Source of the DNA: Leptolyngbya sp. KIOST-1 | GTDB lineage: Bacteria; Cyanobacteriota; Cyanobacteriia; Phormidesmidales; Phormidesmidaceae | DNA length: 64,000 bases | Direction: 5' to 3' | Assembly (NCBI RefSeq): GCF_000763385.1 | Contig: NZ_JQFA01000002.1 | Span: 434,001 to 498,000 of the forward strand | The notes under the pieces: model-generated | The model's input: only the letters and a program-made list of their open reading frames with translations | What the model was told of the DNA's origin: nothing | Database searches by the model: none | Program-made: the position numbers and the translations under genes | Part shown: positions 24,619 to 34,021 of the stretch, in pieces | How the letters are laid out: each line of letters begins with the position of its first letter | How positions within the stretch are numbered: position 1 is the stretch's first letter

Positions 24619-27600
24619 CTACGACTGTCGCGCCTCCAGTACCCCCTCGGCTTCGTTGGCAATCTGTCGCAGGGCATCGAGAGTTGCCCGAGGGGCCGAC
24701 TGCCACAGGCCGCGCTGGTGGGCCTCCAGCAGGCGCTCGGCCATGTCGCGCAGCGCCCAGGGGTTCGCTTTTTGCACGAAAGCCTGAACGTTGGGATCGA
24801 GCACGTAGGCCTGGGCCACCCCCTCGTACATGTGGTCGGCGACGCAGCGGGCGGTGGCGTCGTAGGCAAACAGGTAATCCACGGTAGCCGCCATCTCAAA
24901 GGCCCCTTTGTAGCCGTGGCGCATCACCCCCTCGATCCACTTTGGGTTGACGACGCGGGAGCGGTAGACTTTAGCAATTTCGGCGACCAGCGATCGCACC
25001 TTCGGCTTCGCCGTCACCGCATTGTCGCCAAAGTAGGTGGCAGGCTGCTGCCCCTGGAGGGTGCGGACCGCCACCGTCATCCCCCCCTGAAACTGGTAGT
25101 AGTCGTCCGAGTCGAGCAGATCGTGCTCGCGGTTGTCCTGGTTGTGGAGCACCACCTGCATCTGGCGCAGCCGCTGCTCAAAGGCCTCAGGGCTAGCGTG
25201 GCCCTGGGCGCTGCGGCCGTAGGCGTAGCCGCTCCAGTTCAGGTAGGCGCGGGCCAGATCCGCATCGGTGGTCCAGTTCTGTGATTCGATTAGCCCCTGT
25301 AGCCCGGCCCCGTAGGCCCCCGGCTTGGAGCCAAAAATGCGGTAGCGCGATCGCTGCTCCGCCTGCTCCGCCGTCAGCCCCTGGCGCTGCCACTCCAGGG
25401 TTTCCTGCTGCACCCGGTGGGCCAGAGGGTTCTGCTCGGGCGGTTCTGCCAGGGCTGCCACCGCCGCCACCGCCTGGTCAAACAGGTCAATCAAGTTGGG
25501 AAACGCGTCTCTGAAAAAGCCTGAAATCCGCAGGGTGACATCCACCCTGGGCCGTCCTAGGGCCGACAGCGGCAACACTTCAAAATCGACCACCCGCCGC
25601 GAGGGGCCGTCCCACAACGGACGCACCCCCATCAGCGCCAGCGCTTCAGCCAAATCGTCGCCCCCGGTGCGCATGGTGGAGGTGCCCCACACTGAGAGGC
25701 CCAGGGTTTGGGGGTACTCGCCGTGGTCCTGGGTGTACTGCTCCACCAGCACTTCCGCCGCCCGCCGCCCCACATCCCAGGCGCTCTCGGTGGGGATGGC
25801 GCGAATGTCCACCGAAAAAAAGTTGCGGCCCGTGGGCAGCACGTCGGGCCGGTTGCGGGTGGGTGCCCCCGCTGGGCCGCTGGGCACATAGCGACCGTCA
25901 AGGCCCGCCAGCAGGTTAGTGATTTCGTCGCTGGTACGCGTCAGGGCAGAGATTAAATGGTGGTGAATCCAGTGGAGTTCGGCGCTGAGGGGGGTGGATG
26001 GGTGGGAGAGTGGCTGGGTGGATAGTTGTAGGAGAGCCTCTACCAGGCGAGACGCCTCCTCCTCCAGCGCCGCGATCGCATCTCCCACAATCCGACAGTT
26101 GGCTAACCCGGTAAAGGGCTCCCCCGGCTCAGCGGTGAGGGGGTCGAGGTCGAGGCCCCAGGATTCTGCGATCGCGCGGGTCAACCCCTGGCGACCAGGG
26201 CCGGGGTGACGGGCGATCGCCACGATCAGGTCCCGCAGCTGGCGACCCTCGGGGCACTGGCCAAAGATGTGAAGGCCATCGCGAATTTGGGCCTCTTTGA
26301 GGTCGCAGAGGTAGGTGTCGAGGGTGGGGAGGAGGGTGGGGAGTGGGGGAGTGGATGGGTGGGCGGGTGGATGGGTGGATGGGGAAGGTGAGGAGGGTGG
26401 GGAAGGTGAGGAGGGTAGTTCGGTGAGGAGGTGGGTTTCGGTGAGGAGGGTGAGGATGCGATCGCCGATTAGCGCCAGGCGAGTCGGGTCCAGGCTCTGG
26501 GCTTCGTAGTATTCGTCTACCAAGCCCTCCAGCTTTTCGAGCGGGCCGTAGAGCTCGGCGCGGGTGAGGGGCGGGGTGAGGTGGTCGAGAATGACCGCCT
26601 GGGCGCGGCGCTTGGCCTGGGACCCTTCGCCGGGGTCATTGACGATAAATGGGTACAGGTGCGGCATGGGGCCGAGCATGGCCTCGGGGTAGCAGTTCTG
26701 CGACAGGCCCACCCCCTTGCCGGGCAGCCATTCCAAATTGCCGTGCTTGCCAAGGTGTACGATCGCCTGAGCCTTAAAACTCTGCCTCAGCCAGGTGTAA
26801 AAGGCGAAGTAGGCGGGGGTAGGCTCCAGGTCGGGGGAGTGGTAGTTGAGGGAAGGATCCAGGTCATAGCCCCGGCTGGGCTGGATGCCGATGAAGATGT
26901 TGCCCAGCTGGAGGCCAGGGATGGGGAAGGGGTGGGTGGGTGGGTGGGTGGAGCCGAAAGGGGTGCCCCAGCGATCGCGCATTCCCGTACGCACCGCTTC
27001 CGGCAACCTGTCAAAATGCTCCAGGTAATCGGAGGCTGAGAGCGCCTGGTGAATCTGGCGAAAATCGCGGCCCTCTGGGTCATTGGTGATGCCATGGGTA
27101 AGGCATTGGATCAGCTCGTCGCCGTTGGCGGGAATGTCGCCCACGGTGTAGCCAGCGGCGCTGAGGGCGTGGAGAACTTCAATTGCGCTCTGGGGCGTAT
27201 CGAGGCCAACCCCGTTGGCGAGGCGGCCATCGCGGTTGGGGTAGTTGGCGAGCACCAGGGCAAGGCGGCGATCGCCCACCGGGGTGCGGCGCAGACTGGC
27301 CCACTGGGCAGCCAGGTCGGCCACAAACTCGATGCGATCGGCCACGGGTTCGTAGGTGACCACATCGGTCTCCAGGGCCTCGCTGCGCTGGTGAGTGGCC
27401 TTAAACGACACGGCGCGGGTAATAATTCGCCCGTCCACCTCGGGCAGGGCCACATTCATGGCAATGTCGCGGGGGGACAGGCCCAGGGGTTGGCTGGCCC
27501 AGGCCGCCTTGGTACCGCCGCTGAGAATCACCTGAAGCACCGGCACGTCGAGGCGTTCCCAAAGGGCCAGGTTGGGGCTGGCCCCGTCCAGCTTGGCCAC

Positions 27601-28392
27601 CGAAAAGCTGGTGGTGTTGATCAGCAGGTCGATGCCCTCGGCCTGCTTGGGCTTCAGCAGGCCGAGCAGTTCCCCCTGCACCTCGGGGTCTTGCAGCGAC
27701 GACACAAACACCGGCAGCGGCTCCAGCCCCCGCTCGGCCAGGGCGGCGCAGAGAGCATCGATGGGGGCGGTGTTGCCGGCCAGGTAGTGGGCGCGGTAGA
27801 AGAGCAGACCGACTTTAGAAGCTGGGGGGATGGGGGGATGGGGGGATGGGGAGGGATAGATTCCGACGTTGGGGATGGGTTGGGGGGCAGGGGGGTGGTA
27901 GGTGGTGTGGAGCATGCGATCGCAGGCCCACATCAAGCCATTCGCCATGTTCTCAACGCCGCCTTCGTTCAGGTAGCGCCACAGCTGGTTGGCCACCGTC
28001 AGCGGCACGGTTGAGTGGCTGATCAGATCGGGGGCGGGGCGATCGTCGCCGGGCAGCACAACCAGGGCGGCTCCGGTGTCGGCGGCTACCTCGCGCACCA
28101 CCTCCAGCCCGTAGGGCCAGTAGGCGCGCCCCCCCAGCAGGCGCACCACGATCAGCCGGGCGTGGCGCAGTACGTCGTCGGCATAGGTGTCGATGGTGAG
28201 CTGCTGCTGGAGCTGCAGCAGGCTGGCCACCCGCAGGCCCGGAAAGTCGGCGGGAAACAGGGCCCGGCTGAGGCTTTGAATATCGGTGTCGGCGGCGGTC
28301 AAAAACACCAGCGGGGCCGGAGTTTGTTCGACCCAAATAACGCCTTCGGTGTCGGGACTCCAGCCGCCGGGGGTGGCCGCTAAGCGATGCAT
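24619..28392 (-). CDS. cobN: Cobaltochelatase subunit CobN
   Basis: The 1,257-residue protein matches the CobN/BchH large-subunit family. Landmarks are GLMWACDRML, LLFYRAHYLAGNTAPIDALC, VLQVILSGGT, NYPNRDGRLANGVGLDTPQS, QAIVHLGKHGNLEWLPGKGV, SFWG-like EPFTGLANC, LSVWGTSTMRTGGDDLAEAL and WIEGVMRHGYKGAFEMAATV. The family inserts Co into hydrogenobyrinate a,c-diamide with ATPase partners CobS/CobT or ChlI/ChlD. The opening sequence and length favour CobN over ChlH (about 1,330). Four low-complexity Pro/Ser/His inserts (about residues 178-195, 480-492, 657-694, 788-802) interrupt it. No cobalamin-riboswitch B12 box is seen upstream. Confidence 0.9.
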   Translation of the reverse strand: MHRLAATPGGWSPDTEGVIWVEQTPAPLVFLTAADTDIQSLSRALFPADFPGLRVASLLQLQQQLTIDTYADDVLRHARLIVVRLLGGRAYWPYGLEVVREVAADTGAALVVLPGDDRPAPDLISHSTVPLTVANQLWRYLNEGGVENMANGLMWACDRMLHTTYHPPAPQPIPNVGIYPSPSPHPPIPPASKVGLLFYRAHYLAGNTAPIDALCAALAERGLEPLPVFVSSLQDPEVQGELLGLLKPKQAEGIDLLINTTSFSVAKLDGASPNLALWERLDVPVLQVILSGGTKAAWASQPLGLSPRDIAMNVALPEVDGRIITRAVSFKATHQRSEALETDVVTYEPVADRIEFVADLAAQWASLRRTPVGDRRLALVLANYPNRDGRLANGVGLDTPQSAIEVLHALSAAGYTVGDIPANGDELIQCLTHGITNDPEGRDFRQIHQALSASDYLEHFDRLPEAVRTGMRDRWGTPFGSTHPPTHPFPIPGLQLGNIFIGIQPSRGYDLDPSLNYHSPDLEPTPAYFAFYTWLRQSFKAQAIVHLGKHGNLEWLPGKGVGLSQNCYPEAMLGPMPHLYPFIVNDPGEGSQAKRRAQAVILDHLTPPLTRAELYGPLEKLEGLVDEYYEAQSLDPTRLALIGDRILTLLTETHLLTELPSSPSPPSSPSPSTHPPAHPSTPPLPTLLPTLDTYLCDLKEAQIRDGLHIFGQCPEGRQLRDLIVAIARHPGPGRQGLTRAIAESWGLDLDPLTAEPGEPFTGLANCRIVGDAIAALEEEASRLVEALLQLSTQPLSHPSTPLSAELHWIHHHLISALTRTSDEITNLLAGLDGRYVPSGPAGAPTRNRPDVLPTGRNFFSVDIRAIPTESAWDVGRRAAEVLVEQYTQDHGEYPQTLGLSVWGTSTMRTGGDDLAEALALMGVRPLWDGPSRRVVDFEVLPLSALGRPRVDVTLRISGFFRDAFPNLIDLFDQAVAAVAALAEPPEQNPLAHRVQQETLEWQRQGLTAEQAEQRSRYRIFGSKPGAYGAGLQGLIESQNWTTDADLARAYLNWSGYAYGRSAQGHASPEAFEQRLRQMQVVLHNQDNREHDLLDSDDYYQFQGGMTVAVRTLQGQQPATYFGDNAVTAKPKVRSLVAEIAKVYRSRVVNPKWIEGVMRHGYKGAFEMAATVDYLFAYDATARCVADHMYEGVAQAYVLDPNVQAFVQKANPWALRDMAERLLEAHQRGLWQSAPRATLDALRQIANEAEGVLEARQS
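26310..26420. repeat. In-frame CCCATCCA/ACCCTCC repeats inside cobN
   Basis: On the plus strand this is an array of GGAGGGTGGGG and GGATGGGTGG units. In the gene it encodes a Ser/Pro/Thr/His-rich loop with no conserved residues. Smaller arrays of the same unit are at 25989-26021, 26925-26952 and 27829-27857, all inside cobN and all in frame. Confidence 0.85.
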
Positions 28393-28581
28393 AGGCGTTT
28401 TCTAGGACAACAAATGGGGCAACGACAAATCTGAAGGAACTCTAGCGTAAGTCGGGGCGGCACCAAAACGAAAGCTACGATGGGGGCTGTCAAACCCTGG
28501 CGGTAAATCCTTAAGGCTTTCTTCCGCCGAACCCCAGCTTCAACCCACCGCAATGGGCGTGTTCAGTCTCAAAATGTAAGG

Positions 28582-30813
28582 ATGCCTATATTTCTCGACC
28601 GTGGCACTGAACAGGACTTGCCCAGGGCTGCTCTGGTTTTGCTGGGGCAGTTTTTGCGTCAGTACAGCCAGCAGCAGCAGCTCAGCCTGCTGACCCAGGC
28701 CGACCTACCCACCGACTCCGCTGAAGACGAGTTTTTTGGCTGCCTGCTGGGGCCAGACCTGGCGGTGGTAATTACGGCGCGGCCCCACAGCGGCGATCGC
28801 GATCGCATCCTGGTCTGCCTAGTCACCGATGCCGATGGGATCGCCGCCTGGCTCCAGCAGCAGGGGTTTCCCAAACCCAAATCCCCCCTCTCCACCAGCG
28901 TCACCGCCCTGGGTCAGTTTATGCTGGCCTGGGTCAAGCTCTGTGCCGAAGCCAACGGAACCGGTGCCCAAACCGTGATCAGCTGGCAGCAGGAGCGTCG
29001 GCTGCTGCTCAACCAGGTGATCGCCAAGATTCAGGGCAGTCTGGAGCTGACCGAAATCCTTGAAACCACCGTCGCCGAAGTGTGTCGGTTCTTGCAGGCC
29101 GATCGCCTGCTGATCTATCAGTTCAATCTCCCCTCGACCCCGGCGGTCAAAACCATGGACAGCCCCCGAGCGGACAGTGGGGGGGAGGTGGTCCAGGGAA
29201 ATGGCGACCAGGCTCTCACTGCCAGGGGCTACATCACCTATGAGGCGCGGTCGAGCGATCGACTGCCCTCCGTACTCCACTACACCGAGCACCTCTGCTT
29301 TCAAACCGATCCCGACAGGTCCAGCCGCGTGCTGCGCTACCCCCAGGAACGACCGATCGCAATCGACGATATTGCCGACACCTACCGCGATCGCCCCTGT
29401 CTGCTGAACTTTTTGCAGCAGGTGCAGGTCAAGTCCAAGGCGGTGGCCCCGATTGTGGTGGAGCAGGACCTGTGGGGCCTGCTGATTGTGCACCAGTGCC
29501 AGCACCAGCGGCGCTGGCAACCCTGGGAAACCGAATTTTTGCAACACATTGCCGAGCATCTGGCGATCGCCATCAACCAGGCTCAGCTCTACCACCGCCT
29601 TCAGCAGCAGACCCAAAACCTCGAAGTTTGCGTGGTCGAGCGCACCCAGGATCTGCGCGATGCCCTGGTCGCCGCCGAGTCCGCCAACCGGGCCAAAAGC
29701 GAGTTTTTGGCCACCATGAGCCACGAACTGCGCACCCCCCTCACCTACATTATCGGCATGTCGGCCACCCTCCAGCGCTGGTCGCTGGGCGAGCTTTCCC
29801 CGCGCCAGCGCGACTACCTCTCCACCATTCAAGCCAGTGGCGAGCACCTGCTGCGCGTCATCAACGACATTTTAGACGTCTCCAAAATTGAGAATGGCCG
29901 CACCGTCCTCGACCTGCGCCAGTTCTCGCTGACCTCCCTCTGCCGCCAGAGTGTCGATGCTTTTCGCAACGAGGCGGCCCGAAACACCATCGACATCGGC
30001 CTCGACCTGAAGCTGTCCGACGGTCAGGACTCCTTTGTCGCCGACCCCCGCCGGGTGCGGCAAATTTTGGCCAATTTACTCAGCAACGCCGTCAAGTTCA
30101 CCCCCGCCGAAGGCAAAGTGGTGCTGCGAGTGCGGCGCGAGCAAAACGACGCCGTGTTTCACATTGAGGACACCGGCATTGGCATTGCCGCGTCCGCCCA
30201 CGCCCTGCTGTTTGAGAAATTTCAGCAGCTCGAAAATGTGCGCCAGCGAGAGCACCAGGGCACCGGGCTAGGGCTGGCCCTGACCAAGCAATTGGTCGAC
30301 CTCCACGGCGGCTCGATCAAGGTGAGTTCCGAGGTGGGGGTGGGCTCTGTCTTTACGGTGCGAATTCCGCTGCAGCGATCGGTGGCTCCTCTGAATACTG
30401 GGGAAATCGCTGCCGAGCCTGCGATGGGGCGAATTGTGCTGGTCGAAGACAACGAAGAGACCGCCACGCTAATCTGCGACATGCTCACGGCCGCCGCCTA
30501 CCAGGTGATCTGGATTGTGGACGGTTCGCGGGTGCTCGACCAGGTGGCCCTGCTCCAGCCTGCCGCGGTGATCACTAGCCTCACCCTGGCCAGTGCCGAC
30601 GGCTGCGACATCATTGTGGCCCTGCGCCAGCAAGCCGATGCCCTGGAGACGAAAATTCTGGCCCTGATCGAGCTAGACGACCACACCCAGGCGGAGCGGG
30701 CAGTCAAGGCTGGGGCCAACGACTGGGTTAGCAAGCCCGTCGATCCTCGCCAACTGCTGTCCACGGTGAATGGAATTATGGCGGCGCAGCCATCTCTGGG
30801 AATCAACTCCTGA
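28582..30813 (+). CDS. GAF hybrid histidine kinase with Asp-less receiver
   Basis: A 743-residue protein with no membrane segment. An N-terminal unknown region (1-135) is followed by GAF (about 150-355), a coiled linker and HisKA with the H-box [13 protein letters not shown] (near 379). HATPase_c comes next, with N-box [19 protein letters not shown] and GTGLGLAL boxes all intact. A C-terminal receiver (about 613-740) closes the chain. The receiver keeps the acidic pair in VLVEDNEET and the Lys in VSKPVD, but the expected phosphoacceptor position reads [12 protein letters not shown], with Ser where Asp should be. The kinase is therefore active-looking and the receiver likely non-phosphorylatable. 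ATG is preceded by AAGG. Confidence 0.93.
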   Translation: MPIFLDRGTEQDLPRAALVLLGQFLRQYSQQQQLSLLTQADLPTDSAEDEFFGCLLGPDLAVVITARPHSGDRDRILVCLVTDADGIAAWLQQQGFPKPKSPLSTSVTALGQFMLAWVKLCAEANGTGAQTVISWQQERRLLLNQVIAKIQGSLELTEILETTVAEVCRFLQADRLLIYQFNLPSTPAVKTMDSPRADSGGEVVQGNGDQALTARGYITYEARSSDRLPSVLHYTEHLCFQTDPDRSSRVLRYPQERPIAIDDIADTYRDRPCLLNFLQQVQVKSKAVAPIVVEQDLWGLLIVHQCQHQRRWQPWETEFLQHIAEHLAIAINQAQLYHRLQQQTQNLEVCVVERTQDLRDALVAAESANRAKSEFLATMSHELRTPLTYIIGMSATLQRWSLGELSPRQRDYLSTIQASGEHLLRVINDILDVSKIENGRTVLDLRQFSLTSLCRQSVDAFRNEAARNTIDIGLDLKLSDGQDSFVADPRRVRQILANLLSNAVKFTPAEGKVVLRVRREQNDAVFHIEDTGIGIAASAHALLFEKFQQLENVRQREHQGTGLGLALTKQLVDLHGGSIKVSSEVGVGSVFTVRIPLQRSVAPLNTGEIAAEPAMGRIVLVEDNEETATLICDMLTAAAYQVIWIVDGSRVLDQVALLQPAAVITSLTLASADGCDIIVALRQQADALETKILALIELDDHTQAERAVKAGANDWVSKPVDPRQLLSTVNGIMAAQPSLGINS

Positions 30814-30970
30814 GAGCAGTCGGGGGATGAGGGGCGGGCGATCGTGAATCGCCCTGGGCAGTGCCGCGGCGCGGGGTTCAAAATTCAACGTTCAAACGAC
30901 ACCCCGTTGGCCTGTCGGGCGTCCTCAATGTCAGATTTTTTCTCCTCTTGCAGGTCAGGCAAGAAATTTG

Positions 30971-31001
30971 ACCTGGGCCAGCCATCCCGGCTGGCCCAGG
31001 T
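30971..31001. terminator. Bidirectional terminator-like hairpin
   Basis: A perfect 13-bp stem (ACCTGGGCCAGCC with GGCTGGCCCAGGT) and a 5-base loop lie between the convergent hybrid kinase and the TPM gene, 13 bases from the TPM stop. There is no long T run, but the stem is very stable. Confidence 0.75.
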
Positions 31002-31013
31002 TGATTCGCGATC

Positions 31014-31805
31014 CTACGTCTCAGAATTGGAGGCCGGACTGCCAAAGGCGGGAGTCAGGTAGGCCACCAGCGCCCCAATCAAAAAGCCCGCCACGTTGCG
31101 GATTAGGGGCAGCCAATCGCTGGTGCGGGTCACCACCGGGCCAATGCCAAAGGCAAAGAACAAAATGCCCCACAGCGGCGAAAAAATCAGCACCCACTGC
31201 CAGGCTAGTACCTGCCCCGGCTTGCGCGGGTGGGCGGCAAAACCACAGACCACCCCACCCACGATGGAGGTGATCAACGTCAGCACCCACTGCTCCTGGG
31301 GCAGACCGGGCACCACATTGCAGCCGCCCTGGCGCAGGCATTCCTGAATCGACTCTAGGGCGCTGAGAATGGAATTGTCCTCGCCGTTTTCGCGCACAAA
31401 GAACTGGTTGCCGTAGCGGGTTTGCAGCTCAATCCAGAAGGTGCGGGGCAGCAGGTCGTAGACGGCGTCGCCGACGCTGAAGTTGAGCAGGTTGCCACCG
31501 CGGGGGTCGGCCACCAGCATGATGCTGCGATCGTCGAGGCCCCAAAAGTCTTTGACCGCTCGGCCTGGGGTCTGGTCGTACTGAGTCAACACCCGCAGTT
31601 TCCAGCCGGTTTCGGTTTCAAATTCGTTGAGCTGGGAGTCCAGATCTTCCTCCTGGCGGGAGGTGAGCGACTTGGCCAGGTCGATGATGGCGGTCTGGTT
31701 GTCAGGCAGGAGTTCGGGATTGTCGTAGGCCAGGGCCGGTGCCATCGGCAGCCAGGCGCAGAGGCTTACCACACAGATGACTAAAACAGTTAGCGCGTGT
31801 TTCAT
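31014..31805 (-). CDS. TPM-domain (Psb32-like) membrane protein
   Basis: The 263-residue protein begins with a signal peptide (MKHALTVLVICVVSLCAW through PALA). A TPM domain follows (about 30-165: IDLAKSLTSRQEEDLDSQLN, TGWKLRVLTQYDQTPG, SIMLVADPRGGNLLNFSVGD, FWIELQTRYGN). Membrane helices near residues 185-215 and 220-250 end the chain. The family includes Psb32, a thylakoid protein that protects photosystem II during repair. The two C-terminal helices are typical of cyanobacterial members. The start at 31805 gives a proper signal peptide; an upstream ATG at 31868 would add 21 residues. Confidence 0.8.
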   Translation of the reverse strand: MKHALTVLVICVVSLCAWLPMAPALAYDNPELLPDNQTAIIDLAKSLTSRQEEDLDSQLNEFETETGWKLRVLTQYDQTPGRAVKDFWGLDDRSIMLVADPRGGNLLNFSVGDAVYDLLPRTFWIELQTRYGNQFFVRENGEDNSILSALESIQECLRQGGCNVVPGLPQEQWVLTLITSIVGGVVCGFAAHPRKPGQVLAWQWVLIFSPLWGILFFAFGIGPVVTRTSDWLPLIRNVAGFLIGALVAYLTPAFGSPASNSET

Positions 31806-32226
31806 ACTGGCTTGGCGAAAAAACATGAAACTGATCCCAGCAACAAAGGCAGCCCACCGACAGCCCAAAGTAAAGCTAATAGTGGAGTATGCTCCTTAAT
31901 TTAGTCTATACCTTTGTTAACAGTTGTTTACATAACTCTAATCTTTCTCTGCCCTTAGAGCAAGGTTGACTGTCCGTGAACCAGGGGTTGGGATTGGGGC
32001 GTTTGGTTTGGGTGTGCGGTTCTGGGCAGGTCGTGACTCTGAGTTCCCAAGTCCTCAACCGGACAAGCCTCAATATCTAACAGTAGAATGGTCGCAGACA
32101 CCCAAAGCCTAAGCCTCTGCCAGCAGTTCCCATGACGATACAGGCGCAATCTGACCACCATGGTTCTGCTACCGTGCCCCGGCTCTACAGAAGTCGTCAA
32201 CTCAAAGCCACTGGAGCGAATTATCT
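31806..32226. other. Divergent intergenic region
   Basis: The AT-rich half (31870-31960) likely holds the TPM promoter. A 38-codon frame at 32132-32248 overlaps the start of the next gene but has no supporting signal. No repeat family is present. Confidence 0.4.
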
Positions 32227-32775
32227 ATGGGAATGCAGCGTTTGCTAGCTACCGCTGGTCTCGGAATTGCCCTGGTGGGCAGCCTGGGCCTCGCCGCCTT
32301 TAGCCAGGTTCAGCCCGGCCCCACCCGACCTCACAGGGCCCAGGCTACCCACCAGAGGGCTCAGCGATTTGAGGGACGCAGGCGCGCCTACAATCAGGCA
32401 ATGGCTAATGCCGCCGCCCAACTGGGGGTGAGCGAAGCTGACCTGAAAGCTGCCCTCGGCCTGCCCGAGCAAATGCCTCCCCGCCCCGATATGGCTGCCG
32501 TCGCCACTCGCCTGGGCGTCAGCGAAACCGACCTGCGGGCCGCCCTCCGCAGCGGCATGGGCAGCGAGCGAGGCCAGCGCCTAACCACTGCCGCCACTCA
32601 GCTGGGGGTCAGCGAAGCCGACCTGAAAGCCGCCCTCGGCCTGCCCGAGCAGATGCCGCCCCGCCCAGACCTGTCCGCCGCCGCCACCCGCCTGGGCGTC
32701 AGCGAAACGGACCTGCGGGCCGCCCTTCGTAACGCCATGGGCCGCGGGCGGCGTCCTGCCGCCGAAGGGCAGTAG
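32227..32775 (+). CDS. Secreted protein with duplicated LGVSExDL repeats
   Basis: A 182-residue exported protein. The signal peptide covers residues 1-27 (LLATAGLGIALVGSLGLAAF then SQ). The mature part contains four copies of a 12-residue helix unit, LGVSEADLKAAL or LGVSETDLRAAL, at about residues 66, 96, 126 and 156. The two halves are a direct 180-base duplication (32411 on and 32591 on) that is highly similar at DNA level. Basic Arg-rich patches flank the array. The repeats look like short helical hairpins that could bind a partner or metal, but I know no function. Confidence 0.7.
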   Translation: MGMQRLLATAGLGIALVGSLGLAAFSQVQPGPTRPHRAQATHQRAQRFEGRRRAYNQAMANAAAQLGVSEADLKAALGLPEQMPPRPDMAAVATRLGVSETDLRAALRSGMGSERGQRLTTAATQLGVSEADLKAALGLPEQMPPRPDLSAAATRLGVSETDLRAALRNAMGRGRRPAAEGQ

Positions 32776-32928
32776 CCGTCGCAAGCTCAATTCCTGAACT
32801 CTGGCGTCAGGTCTAGAGTCTCAGGGATGACCCGTAGCGGGTGTTCTAGACAGGCTGTTTCAGGCCTAAGAGCAGCGATTCTGGATGTTTCCTGCCACGG
32901 TGACGTTTAGCCAGGGGTGGGCTCACGG

Positions 32929-33366
32929 ATGAAGATTAGACCCGGCGAGGTAGCCGATAGCGCTGCGATCGCCGCCCTGCTGACCGAGTTGGGCTACCCG
33001 GTCAGTGCCGCCTTTATCGCCGCTAGCCTCCAGCGTCAGCTGGCGCACCCCGACGCTGCCCTGCTAGTAGCGGCTCAGGGGGAGGCTGTGCTGGGCTTTA
33101 TATCGCTGCACTTTATTCCTCAGCTGGGACTCCCCGGCGACTTTTGCCGCATCAGCTACTTCTGCGTCGATCCGGGGACGCGGGGACAGGGGGTGGGCAC
33201 CGCCCTCGAAGCCGCCACCTGTGCTCTGGCTGAAGCCCGGGGCTGCGATCGCATTGAAGTCCATTGCCACAGTCGACGAGAGTTGGCCCATCGGTTCTAT
33301 TTCCGCCACGGCTATACCGAGTCACCCAAGTATCTTCAAAAACCTGTCCAGCCCAGCCCAGGCTAG
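32929..33366 (+). CDS. GNAT-family N-acetyltransferase
   Basis: A 145-residue GNAT enzyme. KIRPGEVADSAAIAALLTEL is the first helix and strand. ISYFCVDPGTRGQGVGTALE carries the acetyl-CoA pyrophosphate-binding loop (R-G-x-G-x-G/A type). A final RFYFRHGYTESPKYLQK follows. The acceptor substrate cannot be told. The ATG at 32929 is preferred over a GTG 12 bases upstream because it begins directly with the KIRPGE strand. Confidence 0.85.
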   Translation: MKIRPGEVADSAAIAALLTELGYPVSAAFIAASLQRQLAHPDAALLVAAQGEAVLGFISLHFIPQLGLPGDFCRISYFCVDPGTRGQGVGTALEAATCALAEARGCDRIEVHCHSRRELAHRFYFRHGYTESPKYLQKPVQPSPG

Positions 33367-33506
33367 TACTGGCTAGCAGAACTAGAGCAACCCTTGCTGG
33401 GGGTGTCAGGTGTTAGGTGTCAGGTTTCAGGAACAGTTGACTGACTTCTGCCGTAGGGGACTAGCGGCTTGCCCAGGGACTTCCCCAACCCCCGCTTCAA
33501 ACAGAG

Positions 33507-33553
33507 ATGTCCACTGCTGTAGCCAGGTATAAACCTGGAATTGCAATGGACAT
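33507..33553. other. Nested hairpin (structured element)
   Basis: An outer 11-bp stem with one mismatch (ATGTCCACTGC with GCAATGGACAT) encloses an inner perfect 6-bp hairpin (CCAGGT, loop ATAA, ACCTGG). It lies downstream of both the GNAT gene and the convergent gene ending at 33578. A terminator or small structured RNA are both possible. Confidence 0.5.
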
Positions 33554-33577
33554 TACGCTTACGGCTAGCGGTTGGGA

Positions 33578-34021
33578 TTAATCGCTAAACGCATCTTTGA
33601 TGTTGTCAACGGCGCGTTCCACCGCGTTCATGGATTTTTTGGCGGCCCGCTCAGTCCGGTCGGCATCCTCCGAGGCCCGCTGCTCGATGCGATCGCGGTC
33701 GCGCTTGGCCTTGCGTTCCACAGCGCTGCCGTCATCGGCCCGATCGACCTTAGCGGCATTTTGGTTGGCGGCCCGCTTCACGCTGTCTTCCGCGCTGCGA
33801 ATAATATTTTTGGAGCCCTTCTCCACATCGTCGGCGGCTCCCTTGATCTGGTCACCCGCATCGGCGGCAGCAATCAAAACCCCAGCGGGAGCAGCTACGG
33901 CAGCGGTGGGAGCAAACACAGGGCTCTGCCAGACAAAGGCGATCGCCGACAGAAACACCAGCGCTGTGGCCATCCAGCCACCCAACACCCGCAGCCCTTT
34001 TTTAGCAAAGTTTGACGTCAT
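33578..34021 (-). CDS. Membrane-anchored helical stress-type protein
   Basis: 147 residues starting at MTSNFAKKGLRVL. One hydrophobic segment (residues about 15-45, WMATALVFLSAIAFVW) is a signal peptide or anchor. The rest is a long, highly charged helix region (GDQIKGAADDVEKGSKNIIR, then EDSVKRAANQNAAKVDRADD and KKSMNAVERAVDNIKDAF) with an 11-residue-like periodicity reminiscent of LEA or apolipoprotein-like helices. It may protect membranes under stress. This is inference and I name no family. The alternative start at 34069 adds 16 residues. Confidence 0.65.
   Translation of the reverse strand: MTSNFAKKGLRVLGGWMATALVFLSAIAFVWQSPVFAPTAAVAAPAGVLIAAADAGDQIKGAADDVEKGSKNIIRSAEDSVKRAANQNAAKVDRADDGSAVERKAKRDRDRIEQRASEDADRTERAAKKSMNAVERAVDNIKDAFSD

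Noticed and set aside
28393..28581. Cobalamin riboswitch upstream of cobN
   Set aside because: No B12 box (GCCACTG type) or matching paired elements are visible in the short leader.
32132..32248. 38-codon frame overlapping the start of the secreted repeat protein
   Set aside because: No ribosome site, overlap with a better gene and no recognisable similarity.
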